DNA of 64,000 nt from Pseudohalocynthiibacter aestuariivivens (GTDB taxonomy: Bacteria; Pseudomonadota; Alphaproteobacteria; Rhodobacterales; Rhodobacteraceae), in the NCBI RefSeq assembly GCF_018457175.1, contig NZ_JAGFNU010000009.1, forward strand, positions 122,566 through 186,565, read 5' to 3'. Of the stretch, positions 45,776 to 54,849 are shown piece after piece; position 1 is the first letter of the stretch; every line of letters starts with the position of its first letter. Under the pieces are notes generated by a model that did no database searches, was not told the DNA's origin, and worked only from the letters and a program-made list of their open reading frames with translations. Position numbers and translations under genes: made by a program.

Positions 45776-46381
45776 TTATTCTTGAGTAGAGCCGTCAATT
45801 TTCTTGTACGATCGGTGACATCTTGCAACACGGTCTTTGTACCCTTCAGCGTCTCCATAATCTGCGAACGAATGGTAACTCCCATGAGGATTTGGAATTC
45901 GACGCGCATGCTTGATCGGACACCAGTACTTTTCCGTATCTGAAGCAACAGCAACTACATACGAGAGGACTCCATTCGCGTAAGAACAGTAAACGCAGTT
46001 TATTTTCTCGATACCGTTCAGATATTTAAGGCGGTGTCGATCGAACACAATGTGATTGCTTCGACGTACTTTTTTTATGCCGTAGACCGGAAAACAGATC
46101 AGTTGATATATTGAAACAAACAAATCAAGCAACGCCAAAGGAACAAAAACAGCGTAGATAGCAGGAGCTGTCAGGATAGTCAGCAATTTTGCACCGCTGA
46201 CATATTTCAAAAGACTTGTTCGAAGTTCGCTGTGGCGCTGCAGCACTTCTTCCCGGAACACTGCACGTCCGTTCTCAATATGAACACCCAATGCCACGCG
46301 TGCGTCCTCGAATTCAGCCTCCAATTCGTCTTCGAGCTTTTGGATGTGTTGTCTCAACTCTTCAATTTTCTTTAGCACCAA
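45776..46381 (-). CDS. Conserved-type membrane protein with cysteine motifs, function unknown
   Basis: 201 residues. An N-terminal coiled coil of ~60 residues (KIEELRQHIQKLEDELEAEF) leads to a hydrophobic hairpin at about 75-110 (LLTILTAPAIYAVFVPLALL and LFVSIYQLICFPVYG). A cytoplasmic-looking tail has CxxC in NCVYCSYANG, WCPIKHA and a final RCH. The cysteines could bind a metal or form a redox site. It is convergent with HtrA, 14 bases between the stops. I do not recognise a named family. Confidence 0.7.
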   Translation of the reverse strand: MVLKKIEELRQHIQKLEDELEAEFEDARVALGVHIENGRAVFREEVLQRHSELRTSLLKYVSGAKLLTILTAPAIYAVFVPLALLDLFVSIYQLICFPVYGIKKVRRSNHIVFDRHRLKYLNGIEKINCVYCSYANGVLSYVVAVASDTEKYWCPIKHARRIPNPHGSYHSFADYGDAEGYKDRVARCHRSYKKIDGSTQE

Positions 46382-46965
46382 ACGTTCCCTTCAGATTTGA
46401 AAAAATTGTAACTCTTTTTGAACTTACGAGAGACTTTTTTGTTAAAAGATAACCTTTCTTAAAGCGCTTCGTAAATTTTTTACCACCAGTTGAGCTGTGA
46501 TAAACTTCGATATCGTTCGATGACAGAGCACACGAATCCAAAAAAGGCCGCGTTGCCCATAGCCACCAGTTACGGTGGTTTGCTTTCGATGATGAGAATC
46601 TTGGCCACGATATTGCCCTGAGTTAGTTGGGTCCATTCTATAAGGACCGATAGGAAACGGAGCGGTAACGTCAGTATGATATTGCAATCTTGCAGCGCAC
46701 GACAGCATCCCTCCAGCTTGCGAAAGTAGTGCCGCAGGCCAATAGTCGTTTTCGGTTCTTCTCGTCAAAATGTACAAGTCGCAACATTGGTCACTAGGGA
46801 CTCAAAACAGCCGTTTGCCGCTCGCCGCCCCGATGGCAGCTATGCGGGACAGAGCGGATATTGGTCGGCAACTGCCAAATATCGCTTTGCACCCAAACTG
46901 CCACTAAGCGCAAAAGCAGAGATCCGTGGACGTTCCACTAACTTTTCCTTGCCGAAACTCGATCT
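46382..46965. other. Intergenic region without a supported gene
   Basis: Nearly 600 bases. Frames are short, and translations (for example the minus-strand one from 46777) look like decayed or random sequence. Confidence 0.4.
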
Positions 46966-48234
46966 TCAACCCAGATCAAGGGTTGGCTTGATGAACACGT
47001 CCAACGCCGCACGCAACTGAGGATGTTGGCGTGAATATTTCTCGATCGATATGCCGGCGCGCGCCGCATCGGCGGCCTGTCGCAAAGCGATCACACCGTC
47101 ACCAGGGCCACCTGGATGACTCATGATCCCGCCACCTGCGCAGAAGATGAAATCGTCGTTTCCCAAAAGGGTTCTGGCCGGTTGGATTTGCCAAATTGTC
47201 TGCGCTGATGAGAAAACCGGCATGGCAAGATGTGCTGGTCCGCGATCGTAGAAGACCGGAGTTTGGACTGACTTGGCGGATTCTGCGACAACTGGATCAG
47301 GCTCGGTAAATTTGCTGGCCAAGCCGTTGACATGCAGGTGGTCGGCACCGGCGAGGCGCCAGAGTTTCTGCCAAGCTGGAAAACTGATGCCAATATGAGG
47401 CGATCTGGAATAAAGTCCCCATCCAGCTCTGTGGCCATGAATGATATGGTTGCCGTGATCGCGTGCTGCACGCAGGCCGCTCAGGCCTACCGAATTCATG
47501 CAGACCATTGCGCATGTGGCCCCATGCGCGCTCAGCAGGTCCATATTGCGCTTCATCTGGTCAACTTCGTCGGTGATGTTAAAGGCATACATCACCCGTT
47601 TGCCTGTTTTGTCAGCGTGGGCGTTCAGAACGCCCATAACTGCTTCGACACGCTTTGGGAATGGGCAATGCGGCCCATTGGCCTGCAACTCATCATCTTT
47701 GATGAAGTCGATTCCTGCGACCGCCAATATCTGAACAAGGTCGGCTGTCTCTGCAGGGCTTAGTCCGACACAAGGTTTGATGATTGTGCCAATGATCGGT
47801 CCATCATGCGCACCCAATTCCCCTCTCGTCCCTGTGGCACCGAAAGCGGGGCCGGGATTGGTTTTGGCAAAGACCTTGGGCAGGCCGATATCTGTCATGC
47901 GGATCGCCGAGAGTTCTGCCAGCTCGAAAAGATTGCCTGCAATTGTTGACATGAGGTTTGGTAAAGACGTCCCCAGATTGTCGATGGGCCAACTGATTTT
48001 GACGATCCCGCGCTCGTAACTGTTGCTAGAAAAACGACTTGGTAGGGACGGGCTGTGCCCAACACTATTAACGGTCAATTCATCGATTTGGGCCGCGCAC
48101 CGGGCACGTAGTTCGTCTGTTTCCAACGCGATTTTTCCAAAGGTGCCTGTGGATTGTTCGCCCGCCATGACCTCGGCTGCTTTGGTAATCCCAATGGGAG
48201 ATTCAATCTCGTATGTTGCTGTAATGCGGTTCAT
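46966..48234 (-). CDS. RuBisCO-like protein (form IV), probable 3-oxo-isoapionate-4-phosphate enzyme
   Basis: 422 residues of the RuBisCO large-subunit fold. Key positions are kept: Lys153 in GTIIKPCVGL; Lys179, Asp181 and Glu182 in DFIKDDE (the carbamylated-lysine metal site); HGHRAG for the His-Arg pair; and AGADHLHVNG with GGGIMSHPGG for phosphate binding. Loop 6 (ASKFTE) differs from true RuBisCO, and no small subunit or phosphoribulokinase is present. Beside OiaK and ApnO homologues it fits the RuBisCO-like enzymes of D-apionate use. OiaT (transcarboxylase/hydrolase) gives 3-phosphoglycerate and glycolate; OiaX (decarboxylase) gives erythrulose phosphate. I cannot tell which. It overlaps oiaK by four bases. 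Confidence 0.85.
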   Translation of the reverse strand: MNRITATYEIESPIGITKAAEVMAGEQSTGTFGKIALETDELRARCAAQIDELTVNSVGHSPSLPSRFSSNSYERGIVKISWPIDNLGTSLPNLMSTIAGNLFELAELSAIRMTDIGLPKVFAKTNPGPAFGATGTRGELGAHDGPIIGTIIKPCVGLSPAETADLVQILAVAGIDFIKDDELQANGPHCPFPKRVEAVMGVLNAHADKTGKRVMYAFNITDEVDQMKRNMDLLSAHGATCAMVCMNSVGLSGLRAARDHGNHIIHGHRAGWGLYSRSPHIGISFPAWQKLWRLAGADHLHVNGLASKFTEPDPVVAESAKSVQTPVFYDRGPAHLAMPVFSSAQTIWQIQPARTLLGNDDFIFCAGGGIMSHPGGPGDGVIALRQAADAARAGISIEKYSRQHPQLRAALDVFIKPTLDLG

Positions 48235-49616
48235 CGTGCTCCTCCTCCGCTTCGGACCCAGCCGAAGTAATCATGGCTGCCCATTTGGCCGCCCTTTAGT
48301 GCCAGTTCTAAACCATCCATTGCCCCGTCAGCATGGGCCTTGAAGATCGCTGCGGCAGGTATGGTGGGCGCCAGCGCCGAAAGCGCAAAGATGCCCAGTT
48401 GACGTGTCGCATGCCCGGATGTGTCACCGCCCGAAACCACGGCGCGCCGCGCTCCGCTACGTTCCAAAACGCGATACAGGATCCGGCCAAGGGCCTCACC
48501 AGTCATCTGATTTGCGGCAGACATGTCGTGTTCTGACTCGGCCACAGCTGCTCTGAACCGATTAACTGCAGGGTCATCGGGGCCTTCTGCGGTGTGGATC
48601 AGGGGATCAAGGCCTTGCGCGATCGCTTCAAGTGCCGCGTCAATCACACGGTCCATTTCATATCCCAGCACTGTGGCGTCATCGCAGACAACTGAGGCGT
48701 CAAAGGCAATACCGGCAAATCCGTTTTCTTTGGACCACGCGATCTGTTCGGCTGTGGTCGGCGAAACCGAACCAGAGACAACGACCATTTTCTCGGCGCG
48801 ACCAATGCTCTTTGGCGGGTCCATCGGCGTCAGAAGACCCGCGTCTTGCCAATGCCGGACCAGCGCGTATTCCACACCCTGCGATCCAACCACAAAGCGG
48901 CTGCCGTGACGGCCCTGCCAGATTATCTGACCGGTAGCCGATTCGGATCTGGCATCGACGCTGTCTAGCGTGACAGCCGTGATCCGACCATCAACTGAGG
49001 CTTTGGATGGCATAAGGGCGTCGCTGCCAGAGCCGAGCGTTGTTAACGAAATGCAGCTTACGTCCAGCCGGTTCGACTGTTTTGCGATGTGCACCGCAAC
49101 GTCGGATTCGTCCATTGGAGTGATAGGATGGCGGGACATGACAGGGTGTCGGTCTAACCGGAACACTGCCTCTCCCATACCCGCAAACAAATGCCCGAAG
49201 CACTGGTATCGGCGCATCTGGGGGGCCGCGATCAATACAGGAATAACTGCGGGCGGGAATAGGTCTGCACCGATCTCGATTGCCCGCCCGATTGATCCGA
49301 CGTCGGGCGAAGAATCCAGCGTAGAGCAGACCTTATAGTGAAGGATGGCTGGGTTCAGCGCTTTTAGCCGTGAGAAAATATCAGACAGTTGCGTGTCCAT
49401 CCATTCAGGGGATTGCGCCCGTGCCGTCGATGCGACGCCGATCCCTTTGATGCCCGGGAACGGCGTCAACTGAGCTTCTGTCGGCGGCTGTAGAAACAGC
49501 ATCGAGGGAAGGCCAGCGAACGATAAAACCTCCATCACCGCTGAGGCACCTGTGAAGTCATCACCGTACCAAGCGACCAAAGGCCCATCAGGAAGGCTGC
49601 GTTCGGTGTTTTGCAT
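48231..49616 (-). CDS. oiaK: Four-carbon-acid-kinase family (DUF1537) protein, probable 3-oxo-isoapionate kinase
   Basis: 461 residues from the ATG at 49616 (ATG 49631 possible). The N-terminal domain has VAWYGDDFTGASAVMEVLSFAGL, the substrate-binding Asp pair of the family. The C-terminal nucleotide domain has VVSGGDTSGHATRQL. Family members phosphorylate sugar-acid derivatives (OtnK, DtnK, OiaK). The coupling to a RuBisCO-like protein through an ATGA overlap and the divergence from an ApnO homologue make 3-oxo-isoapionate 4-kinase the best assignment. Confidence 0.8.
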   Translation of the reverse strand: MQNTERSLPDGPLVAWYGDDFTGASAVMEVLSFAGLPSMLFLQPPTEAQLTPFPGIKGIGVASTARAQSPEWMDTQLSDIFSRLKALNPAILHYKVCSTLDSSPDVGSIGRAIEIGADLFPPAVIPVLIAAPQMRRYQCFGHLFAGMGEAVFRLDRHPVMSRHPITPMDESDVAVHIAKQSNRLDVSCISLTTLGSGSDALMPSKASVDGRITAVTLDSVDARSESATGQIIWQGRHGSRFVVGSQGVEYALVRHWQDAGLLTPMDPPKSIGRAEKMVVVSGSVSPTTAEQIAWSKENGFAGIAFDASVVCDDATVLGYEMDRVIDAALEAIAQGLDPLIHTAEGPDDPAVNRFRAAVAESEHDMSAANQMTGEALGRILYRVLERSGARRAVVSGGDTSGHATRQLGIFALSALAPTIPAAAIFKAHADGAMDGLELALKGGQMGSHDYFGWVRSGGGAR

Positions 49617-49645
49617 GCGTGACACTCTCAATCATGAAATTTTTA

Positions 49646-49663
49646 TTGACATAATCATTATGT
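49646..49663. promoter_or_regulatory. Palindromic operator overlapping a -35 box between oiaK and apnO
   Basis: ACATAAT-C-ATTATGT (49649-49663) is a perfect dyad. A consensus -35 TTGACA (49646-49651) reads toward apnO and overlaps its left arm. Lying between divergent operons of one pathway, it is the likely site of the GntR/FadR-type regulator encoded at 53509. Confidence 0.6.
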
Positions 49664-49730
49664 TAGTACCTTATCATACCAGTTGTCAATTTGATTACGC
49701 GTTCAGCGTGGAGTGAAGGGAGGAAAGTTC

Positions 49731-50561
49731 ATGACAAAGCTTGCTTTGTTTGGTGCGGGCGGAAAAATGGGGATGCGCCTTGGAGCCAACCTTGCCAAGA
49801 CATCTGAATTCGAGACGCTTCATGTTGAGGTCTCAGACGAGGGCCGCGCGCGCGTTAAAGAAGCTTATGGCGTTGACTGCGTCGATGTGGATGTCGCGCT
49901 GGATGGGGCGGACGTCATTGTGCTTGCTGTGCCGGATACACACATTGGCAAGGTCGCCGCGGCGATCGTTGATAAAATCAAATCGGGCGCAATGCTTGTT
50001 TGCCTTGATGGTGCGGCCCCCTTTGCCGGTCATCTGCCCGAGCGTGCGGACATTACATATTTTGTCTCTCACCCGTGTCATCCGCCGATCTGGAATGATG
50101 AAACGGAAATGGAAGCCAAGAGGGATTACTTCGGCGGCATCGCGGCCAAGCAGGGTATCGTGAACACATTGGTTCAAGGCCCTGAAGAGGACTATGTCTT
50201 GGGCGAAAAGGTTGGCCGTGCGATTTATGCACCCGTTGCGCGTTCACACCGTGTCACACTCAAGCAGTTCGCGTTGCTCGAGCCAGGGTTGTCTGAAACA
50301 GTGAACGGTTCGCTGATGAAGGTCCTGCGCATGGCAATGGACGAAGTAGTCAGGAAGGGTGTGTCATACGACTGCGCCAGAGACTTTCTTCTTGGCCACA
50401 TGAACATCATGGGCGCGGTCATGTTTGACGAACACAAGGGCGTCTTTTCGGACGCGGCCAACAAGGCCATCGAATTCGGGATCCCGGTCCTGATGAAAGA
50501 CGATTGGCTACGCTGTTTCGACGACGATGAAATTGCGGCAAGCGTCGACCGGATCACCTGA
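49731..50561 (+). CDS. apnO: D-apionate oxidoisomerase
   Basis: 276 residues from the ATG at 49731, with GGGAGG upstream. The N-terminal Rossmann turn is LALFGAGGKMGMRLG. The stretches VLAVPDTHIGKVAA, DGAAPFAGHLPE, YFVSHPCHPPIWNDET, LEPGLSETVNGSL and FLLGHMNIMGAV match my memory of ApnO closely. ApnO oxidises and isomerises D-apionate to 3-oxo-isoapionate with NAD. It heads an operon with a TRAP transporter and GntR regulator; the next two enzymes of the route are on the opposite strand. Confidence 0.85.
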   Translation: MTKLALFGAGGKMGMRLGANLAKTSEFETLHVEVSDEGRARVKEAYGVDCVDVDVALDGADVIVLAVPDTHIGKVAAAIVDKIKSGAMLVCLDGAAPFAGHLPERADITYFVSHPCHPPIWNDETEMEAKRDYFGGIAAKQGIVNTLVQGPEEDYVLGEKVGRAIYAPVARSHRVTLKQFALLEPGLSETVNGSLMKVLRMAMDEVVRKGVSYDCARDFLLGHMNIMGAVMFDEHKGVFSDAANKAIEFGIPVLMKDDWLRCFDDDEIAASVDRIT

Positions 50562-50616
50562 TCCAAGAGTAATTTGGGCATATGCCCGATCTGAAACGCT
50601 AAAGGGAGGAAACCAA

Positions 50617-51594
50617 ATGCGTATGATAAACAAGACTTTGACTGGTGTAGCGGTTGTATTAGGGATGACTGCAACGACAGCAGTTGCTCAAGAATTCAAC
50701 CTTGCCTTCACGCCACCGCTTGAGTCCCACTATGGCGATGGCGGCAAGGCCTTTGCTGAAACAATGGCGGAATTGTCCGGTGGCGCTATCACAATCAACC
50801 TCAAGCCAGCCGGCGCTTTGGGTGGAGAGCGTGACGTCATTGAAGGTCTACAAATCGGCACCGTCGATCTGGCCATTTCGTCGACCGGTCCGATAGGCAA
50901 CTTTGTTCCCGATGTCTATGCTCTCGACTTCCCGTTCCTGTTCAAAGGCTACGATCAGGCACATGCAGTTCTGGACGGGCCAATCGGCCAAGGCCTGCTA
51001 GACGAATTCCAAGCCCACGACCTTGTTGGTCTGGCTTGGGGCGAAAACGGCTTCCGCAATGTTACAAATAACACCCACCCAATCAACACGCCTGCCGACC
51101 TTGCGGGTTTGAAACTGCGTACAATGGAAAACAAAGTCCATATCGCAGCTTTTGAAGCGGCTGGTGCCGCGCCAACACCGATGAGCTGGACTGAAGTTCT
51201 CACATCGCTGGCACAAGGCACCATCGACGGACAGGAAAACCCGATCCCGGTTCTGGTTGCCAACAACATGTGGGAAATCCAGAAATACGTAACCCTGACA
51301 CAGCATGTGTACTCCCCCGCCGTCGTCGTGATGTCTAAGGGTCGATGGGATGGCCTGACCGAAGAGCAGCAGGGCTGGTTCGTTGAAGCTGGCATAGCCG
51401 CAGCAGCGGGAACACGCGCGACTGTAGCAGAAAACGAAGCGAATGGCGTTGCCTTGCTGCGTGAAAACGGCATGGACGTGGTCGAGAACGTCGACAAAGA
51501 AGCTTTCGCTGCTGCCGTTCAGCCTGCTTATGAGCAGTACGCCGTAGAAATGGGCGTTGCTGACCTGATCAAGCAGATCCAAGACGCGCAATAA
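50617..51594 (+). CDS. TRAP transporter substrate-binding protein (DctP type) of the apionate locus
   Basis: 325 residues from the ATG at 50617, with AGGGAGG upstream. The signal is MRMINKTLTGVAVVLGMTATTAVA-QE. The mature part shows PPLESHYGDGGKAFAETMAELSGG, GLKLRTMENKVHIAAFEAAGAAPTPMSWTEVLTSL (ligand arginine) and QENPIPVLVANNMWEIQKYVTLTQHVYSP, the pattern of C4/sugar-acid DctP proteins. It would bind apionate or a related branched acid. Confidence 0.9.
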   Translation: MRMINKTLTGVAVVLGMTATTAVAQEFNLAFTPPLESHYGDGGKAFAETMAELSGGAITINLKPAGALGGERDVIEGLQIGTVDLAISSTGPIGNFVPDVYALDFPFLFKGYDQAHAVLDGPIGQGLLDEFQAHDLVGLAWGENGFRNVTNNTHPINTPADLAGLKLRTMENKVHIAAFEAAGAAPTPMSWTEVLTSLAQGTIDGQENPIPVLVANNMWEIQKYVTLTQHVYSPAVVVMSKGRWDGLTEEQQGWFVEAGIAAAAGTRATVAENEANGVALLRENGMDVVENVDKEAFAAAVQPAYEQYAVEMGVADLIKQIQDAQ

Positions 51595-51606
51595 GCGTTC
51601 GACCTC

Positions 51607-51643
51607 AAAAGCAGCGTCATCCGGGAGATCGGGTGGCGCTTTT
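51607..51643 (+). terminator. Imperfect stem-loop between dctP and dctQ
   Basis: AAAAGCAGCG...CGGGTGGCGCTTTT folds into an interrupted hairpin ending in a short T-run. As in the first TRAP operon, it sits just after the binding-protein gene and could raise its yield over the permease genes. Confidence 0.5.
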
Positions 51644-51661
51644 CAAACAAGGGAGGGGAAC

Positions 51662-52159
51662 ATGAACTATATTATTAGGGCTTCAGATATTATTGTCCGG
51701 ATCACCCATATCCTCGCTGCGATTATGCTTGGCGTCGCCGCACTTCTGGTTTTTTACCAAGTTATCACCCGCTTCATCCTTGGCGATTCTGCCGTGTGGT
51801 CCGAAGTTCTTGCACGCGCCGTCATCGTTTGGGGCGTGTTCCTGATCATGGGTCCTGCTTTTCGTTACGGCAAAATGATCCCAATTGATGTGCTCAGAAG
51901 TTTACTACCGCATAACAAGCAAATCTGGGTTATCCGTCTGGTGACAGCGGCCATCGCACTGTTCCTCTTCATCCTCATCTGGTTCGGCTACAAAATGACC
52001 CTGCGCGTTGTCGATCAGCAGGTCGCTATGCTGGATGTGTCCGTAGCCTGGTTCTACGTCGCGATCCCGATTGGCGCAGTGCTCGCCCTTCCCGGTTTGC
52101 TGCTTGCACATCTCGATGCAGAGCATGGCCATATCAATTTAACGGAGGTGTCAGAATGA
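51662..52159 (+). CDS. TRAP transporter small permease (DctQ type)
   Basis: 165 residues with four hydrophobic segments. Family feature VFYQVITRFILGDSAVWSEVLARAVIVWGVFLIMGPAFRYG. GGGAGGGG precedes the ATG. It overlaps the large-permease gene by four bases (ATGA). Confidence 0.9.
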   Translation: MNYIIRASDIIVRITHILAAIMLGVAALLVFYQVITRFILGDSAVWSEVLARAVIVWGVFLIMGPAFRYGKMIPIDVLRSLLPHNKQIWVIRLVTAAIALFLFILIWFGYKMTLRVVDQQVAMLDVSVAWFYVAIPIGAVLALPGLLLAHLDAEHGHINLTEVSE

Positions 52160-53430
52160 ACGGTGCTCTCGCCCTCTCGCTTATCATCTTCTTCGCCGTC
52201 ACGATCCCTGTCGCGGTTTCCATCGCGCTTGCCTCGATCTTTGGCATTGTATTCTTCTCCAACCTTCCTTTGTTGGTTGTCCCGCAAAAGATGTTCACCG
52301 GCCTCGACAGCTTTCCGCTGATGGCTGTCCCCTTCTTCATTCTTGCCGGTAACCTGATGACCAAGGGCGGCGTGTCCCACCGTCTTGTTGATTTTGCAAA
52401 GTCTCTGGTGGGTGGCACGCAGGGTGGTCTCGCAAGCACCTGTGTCGTCGCCTGTATGGTGTTCGCGGCCATCTCCGGGTCTTCGGTTGCGACAACATTT
52501 GCGATCGGATCTATCCTGATCCCAGCGATGGTCAAGCATGGCTATCCGGTCAACATGGCCGCCTCTATTCAGGCCTCTTCATCGGAATTGGGTGTCATCA
52601 TCCCGCCGTCGGTTCCCCTGATTTTGTTTGCGGTTTCAACCCAGACATCCATAACGCAGTTGTTCATTGCGGGCATTGGACCAGGCTTGCTGATTGTGTG
52701 TGTGTTGATCCTCATGGTGCAAATCTGGTGCCGTGTGAAAGGTTACGGAAAACAGGACGGCGACGATAAGAAGTCGATCATAAGCGCTTTCTTCAGAGCC
52801 TTCTGGGCCTTGATGATGCCGGTGATCATTCTTGGCGGGATCTATGGCGGCGTCTTTACTCCGACCGAAGCTGCAGCGGTTGCCGTGATGTATGCGCTCT
52901 TCCTCGGGCTGATTGTTTACAAAGAAATGAAGCTGAGCGACCTGCCTGAGTTGTTCAAGAGTGCGGCTATGTCCTCGGGTGCGGTCATGCTGATCATTTC
53001 CGCGGCTTCACTGTTCAGCTTCCTGATCAGCCTGTCCGGCATGCCGAACGTCGTTGGAGCTTGGGCACATTCAACCTTTGAACATGCATGGAGTTTCCTG
53101 TTGGCCATCAACATTCTGTTGTTCTTTGTCGGCATGTTCATTGAGACGGCTGCAGCGATCCTCGTTCTGGCGCCGATCCTGACTCCGGTTGCCATCGCCT
53201 TTGGCATTGATCCGGTACATTTCGGGATCGTCATTGTGGTTAACCTTGCTCTTGGCATGTTCACACCGCCTTTGGGGGTCAACCTCTTTGCCGCCGCTCA
53301 AGTGGCGACCATCCCGGTTCAGAACATGTTCAAATCGCTGGTCATCCCTGTGTTCACGATGATCACCGCACTGATGATCATTACCTATGTGCCGCAAGTA
53401 TCGCTGTTTTTAAGCGACCTTATGAACTGA
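52156..53430 (+). CDS. TRAP transporter large permease (DctM type)
   Basis: 424 residues, about twelve hydrophobic segments. Signatures are MFTGLDSFPLMAVPFFILAGNLM, SSELGVIIPPSVPLILFAVST, GIYGGVFTPTEAAAVAVMYAL and LALGMFTPPLGVNLFAA. It is the translocating subunit for the 50617 binding protein. Confidence 0.95.
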   Translation: MNGALALSLIIFFAVTIPVAVSIALASIFGIVFFSNLPLLVVPQKMFTGLDSFPLMAVPFFILAGNLMTKGGVSHRLVDFAKSLVGGTQGGLASTCVVACMVFAAISGSSVATTFAIGSILIPAMVKHGYPVNMAASIQASSSELGVIIPPSVPLILFAVSTQTSITQLFIAGIGPGLLIVCVLILMVQIWCRVKGYGKQDGDDKKSIISAFFRAFWALMMPVIILGGIYGGVFTPTEAAAVAVMYALFLGLIVYKEMKLSDLPELFKSAAMSSGAVMLIISAASLFSFLISLSGMPNVVGAWAHSTFEHAWSFLLAINILLFFVGMFIETAAAILVLAPILTPVAIAFGIDPVHFGIVIVVNLALGMFTPPLGVNLFAAAQVATIPVQNMFKSLVIPVFTMITALMIITYVPQVSLFLSDLMN

Positions 53431-53508
53431 ATACCACGCATGTCAGGTGGTCAACTTGTCATGCATGTGCAAATAATAGGATCGGATACCAGAAAGTAGT
53501 GAAATTAC

Positions 53509-54240
53509 ATGCCTGCAGACCCCAATACAAAACCCGAAAGGATTGACACGCCCATTGTGCGGCAAAAGCTGTCAGATCAGGTTTTTGAACGCCTCTGGGA
53601 CATGGTCCAATCAGGTGAGCTTGCCCCCGGGGATGCGATGCCCTCGGAACGGGCTCTGATGGAACGGTTCAACGTGGGGCGCCCTGCTGTTCGTGAAGCG
53701 CTGCAATCGATGGCCAACAAAGGCCTGATTTCCATCACTCACGGTGAGCGGAGCAGGGTCAATAAATTGACCGCTGGTATTGCGTTTGATCAAATGGATG
53801 ACATAGCAAAACTGCTGCTGTCGACCGAACCATCAAATCTGGAACACCTCAAGCAATTGCGAAAGATACTTGAAGCCGGAACAACGCAGCTCGCAGCAGA
53901 ACGCTGTACGCCCGATGACATTTCGGTTCTTCGTGCCCTGATCGAAGATCAGCGCAGCAAGTTGGGCCAAGACAAAGCTTTCATCGAGGCAGATATTGCC
54001 TTTCATGTCGCGATTGCCAAGATTTCGGGCAATCCGCTTATTCAAGCCGTCACTCAAGCAATGCTGTCTTGGTTGTTTGAGTATTATAAGCCTTTGTTGC
54101 TATGGACCGGACGCGAGAATACGACCTTGCTTGAACATGACCGCATGGTTGATTTTCTGGAAACGCATGATGTTTCTGGCGCGATGAAGATGATGGGAGA
54201 CCATCTGAGCCGCTCTGACCCGCTATACAAGGTTACATAA
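53509..54240 (+). CDS. GntR/FadR-family transcriptional regulator
   Basis: 243 residues. The winged helix (LAPGDAMPSERALMERFNVG, then RPAVREALQSMANKGLISIT) is at about 40-85 and the FCD ligand domain at 100-235, with the metal-binding histidine pattern (ADIAFHVAIAKISGN and a later DHL). It lies 78 bases after the TRAP operon, on the same strand. It probably represses the apnO and oiaK promoters through the dyad at 49649. Confidence 0.88.
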   Translation: MPADPNTKPERIDTPIVRQKLSDQVFERLWDMVQSGELAPGDAMPSERALMERFNVGRPAVREALQSMANKGLISITHGERSRVNKLTAGIAFDQMDDIAKLLLSTEPSNLEHLKQLRKILEAGTTQLAAERCTPDDISVLRALIEDQRSKLGQDKAFIEADIAFHVAIAKISGNPLIQAVTQAMLSWLFEYYKPLLLWTGRENTTLLEHDRMVDFLETHDVSGAMKMMGDHLSRSDPLYKVT

Positions 54241-54849
54241 AGAAATGGTCTAATAAGAGGCACATCGAAGCCAGTTTGTCCATGCAAGGTTGGGTGGGCG
54301 CCTACTGTAGTCTGCTGGCTTGACCTCGTCAGGGCGATGTCCACCGCGAGGAATCTGCGCTGCGGTATCAGGCCTGTCAATGAACGGCCGATTTGGGTCC
54401 GCCTTGCGTACAGCCGTTTCCGCCTTCGGCACATCACGTCGGAATACGTACAGCGCAGCATCGGTCAAAATGGGCTCAAAGCTGACTTTCGCTGCGCGAG
54501 GAACGAGTGGCTGCTGAGGGTCGGAAGCGGAAATCGAACTATAAGAAACTGAATGCTAGGTGCACAATCCAAACAACAACAACCCCATCCTCAACCTTTC
54601 TTAAATTCAAAACACTTGCTTGGCATGCGGTGCGAATTACCCGCATGTCGAAAGGGTCGCGGAAGGACCCAAGGACTTCAAGCCCGCACGTTTCATTGCA
54701 CCAAAGGGCGGGAAGTGTGAATTCTCTGCAAGTGCGTGCCAACCATGCCGCGACATTGGAAGCCGACATTCAGCCGACACTGATACAGGGTTTCACTCTG
54801 CGCCGCCGCGTGACCGCAAAGAGCCCATGCAAGCCTTTGCTACACTACC
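54241..54849. other. Intergenic region without a supported gene
   Basis: About 600 bases between the GntR stop and the GMC oxidoreductase stop. Only overlapping short frames with odd composition are seen. Confidence 0.4.

Noticed and set aside
46442..46777. 111-aa minus-strand ORF
   Set aside because: No recognisable fold, no ribosome site, and composition like decayed intergenic sequence.
46966..48234. True RuBisCO for carbon fixation
   Set aside because: Loop 6 differs, there is no small subunit or phosphoribulokinase, and the neighbours are apionate-type genes.
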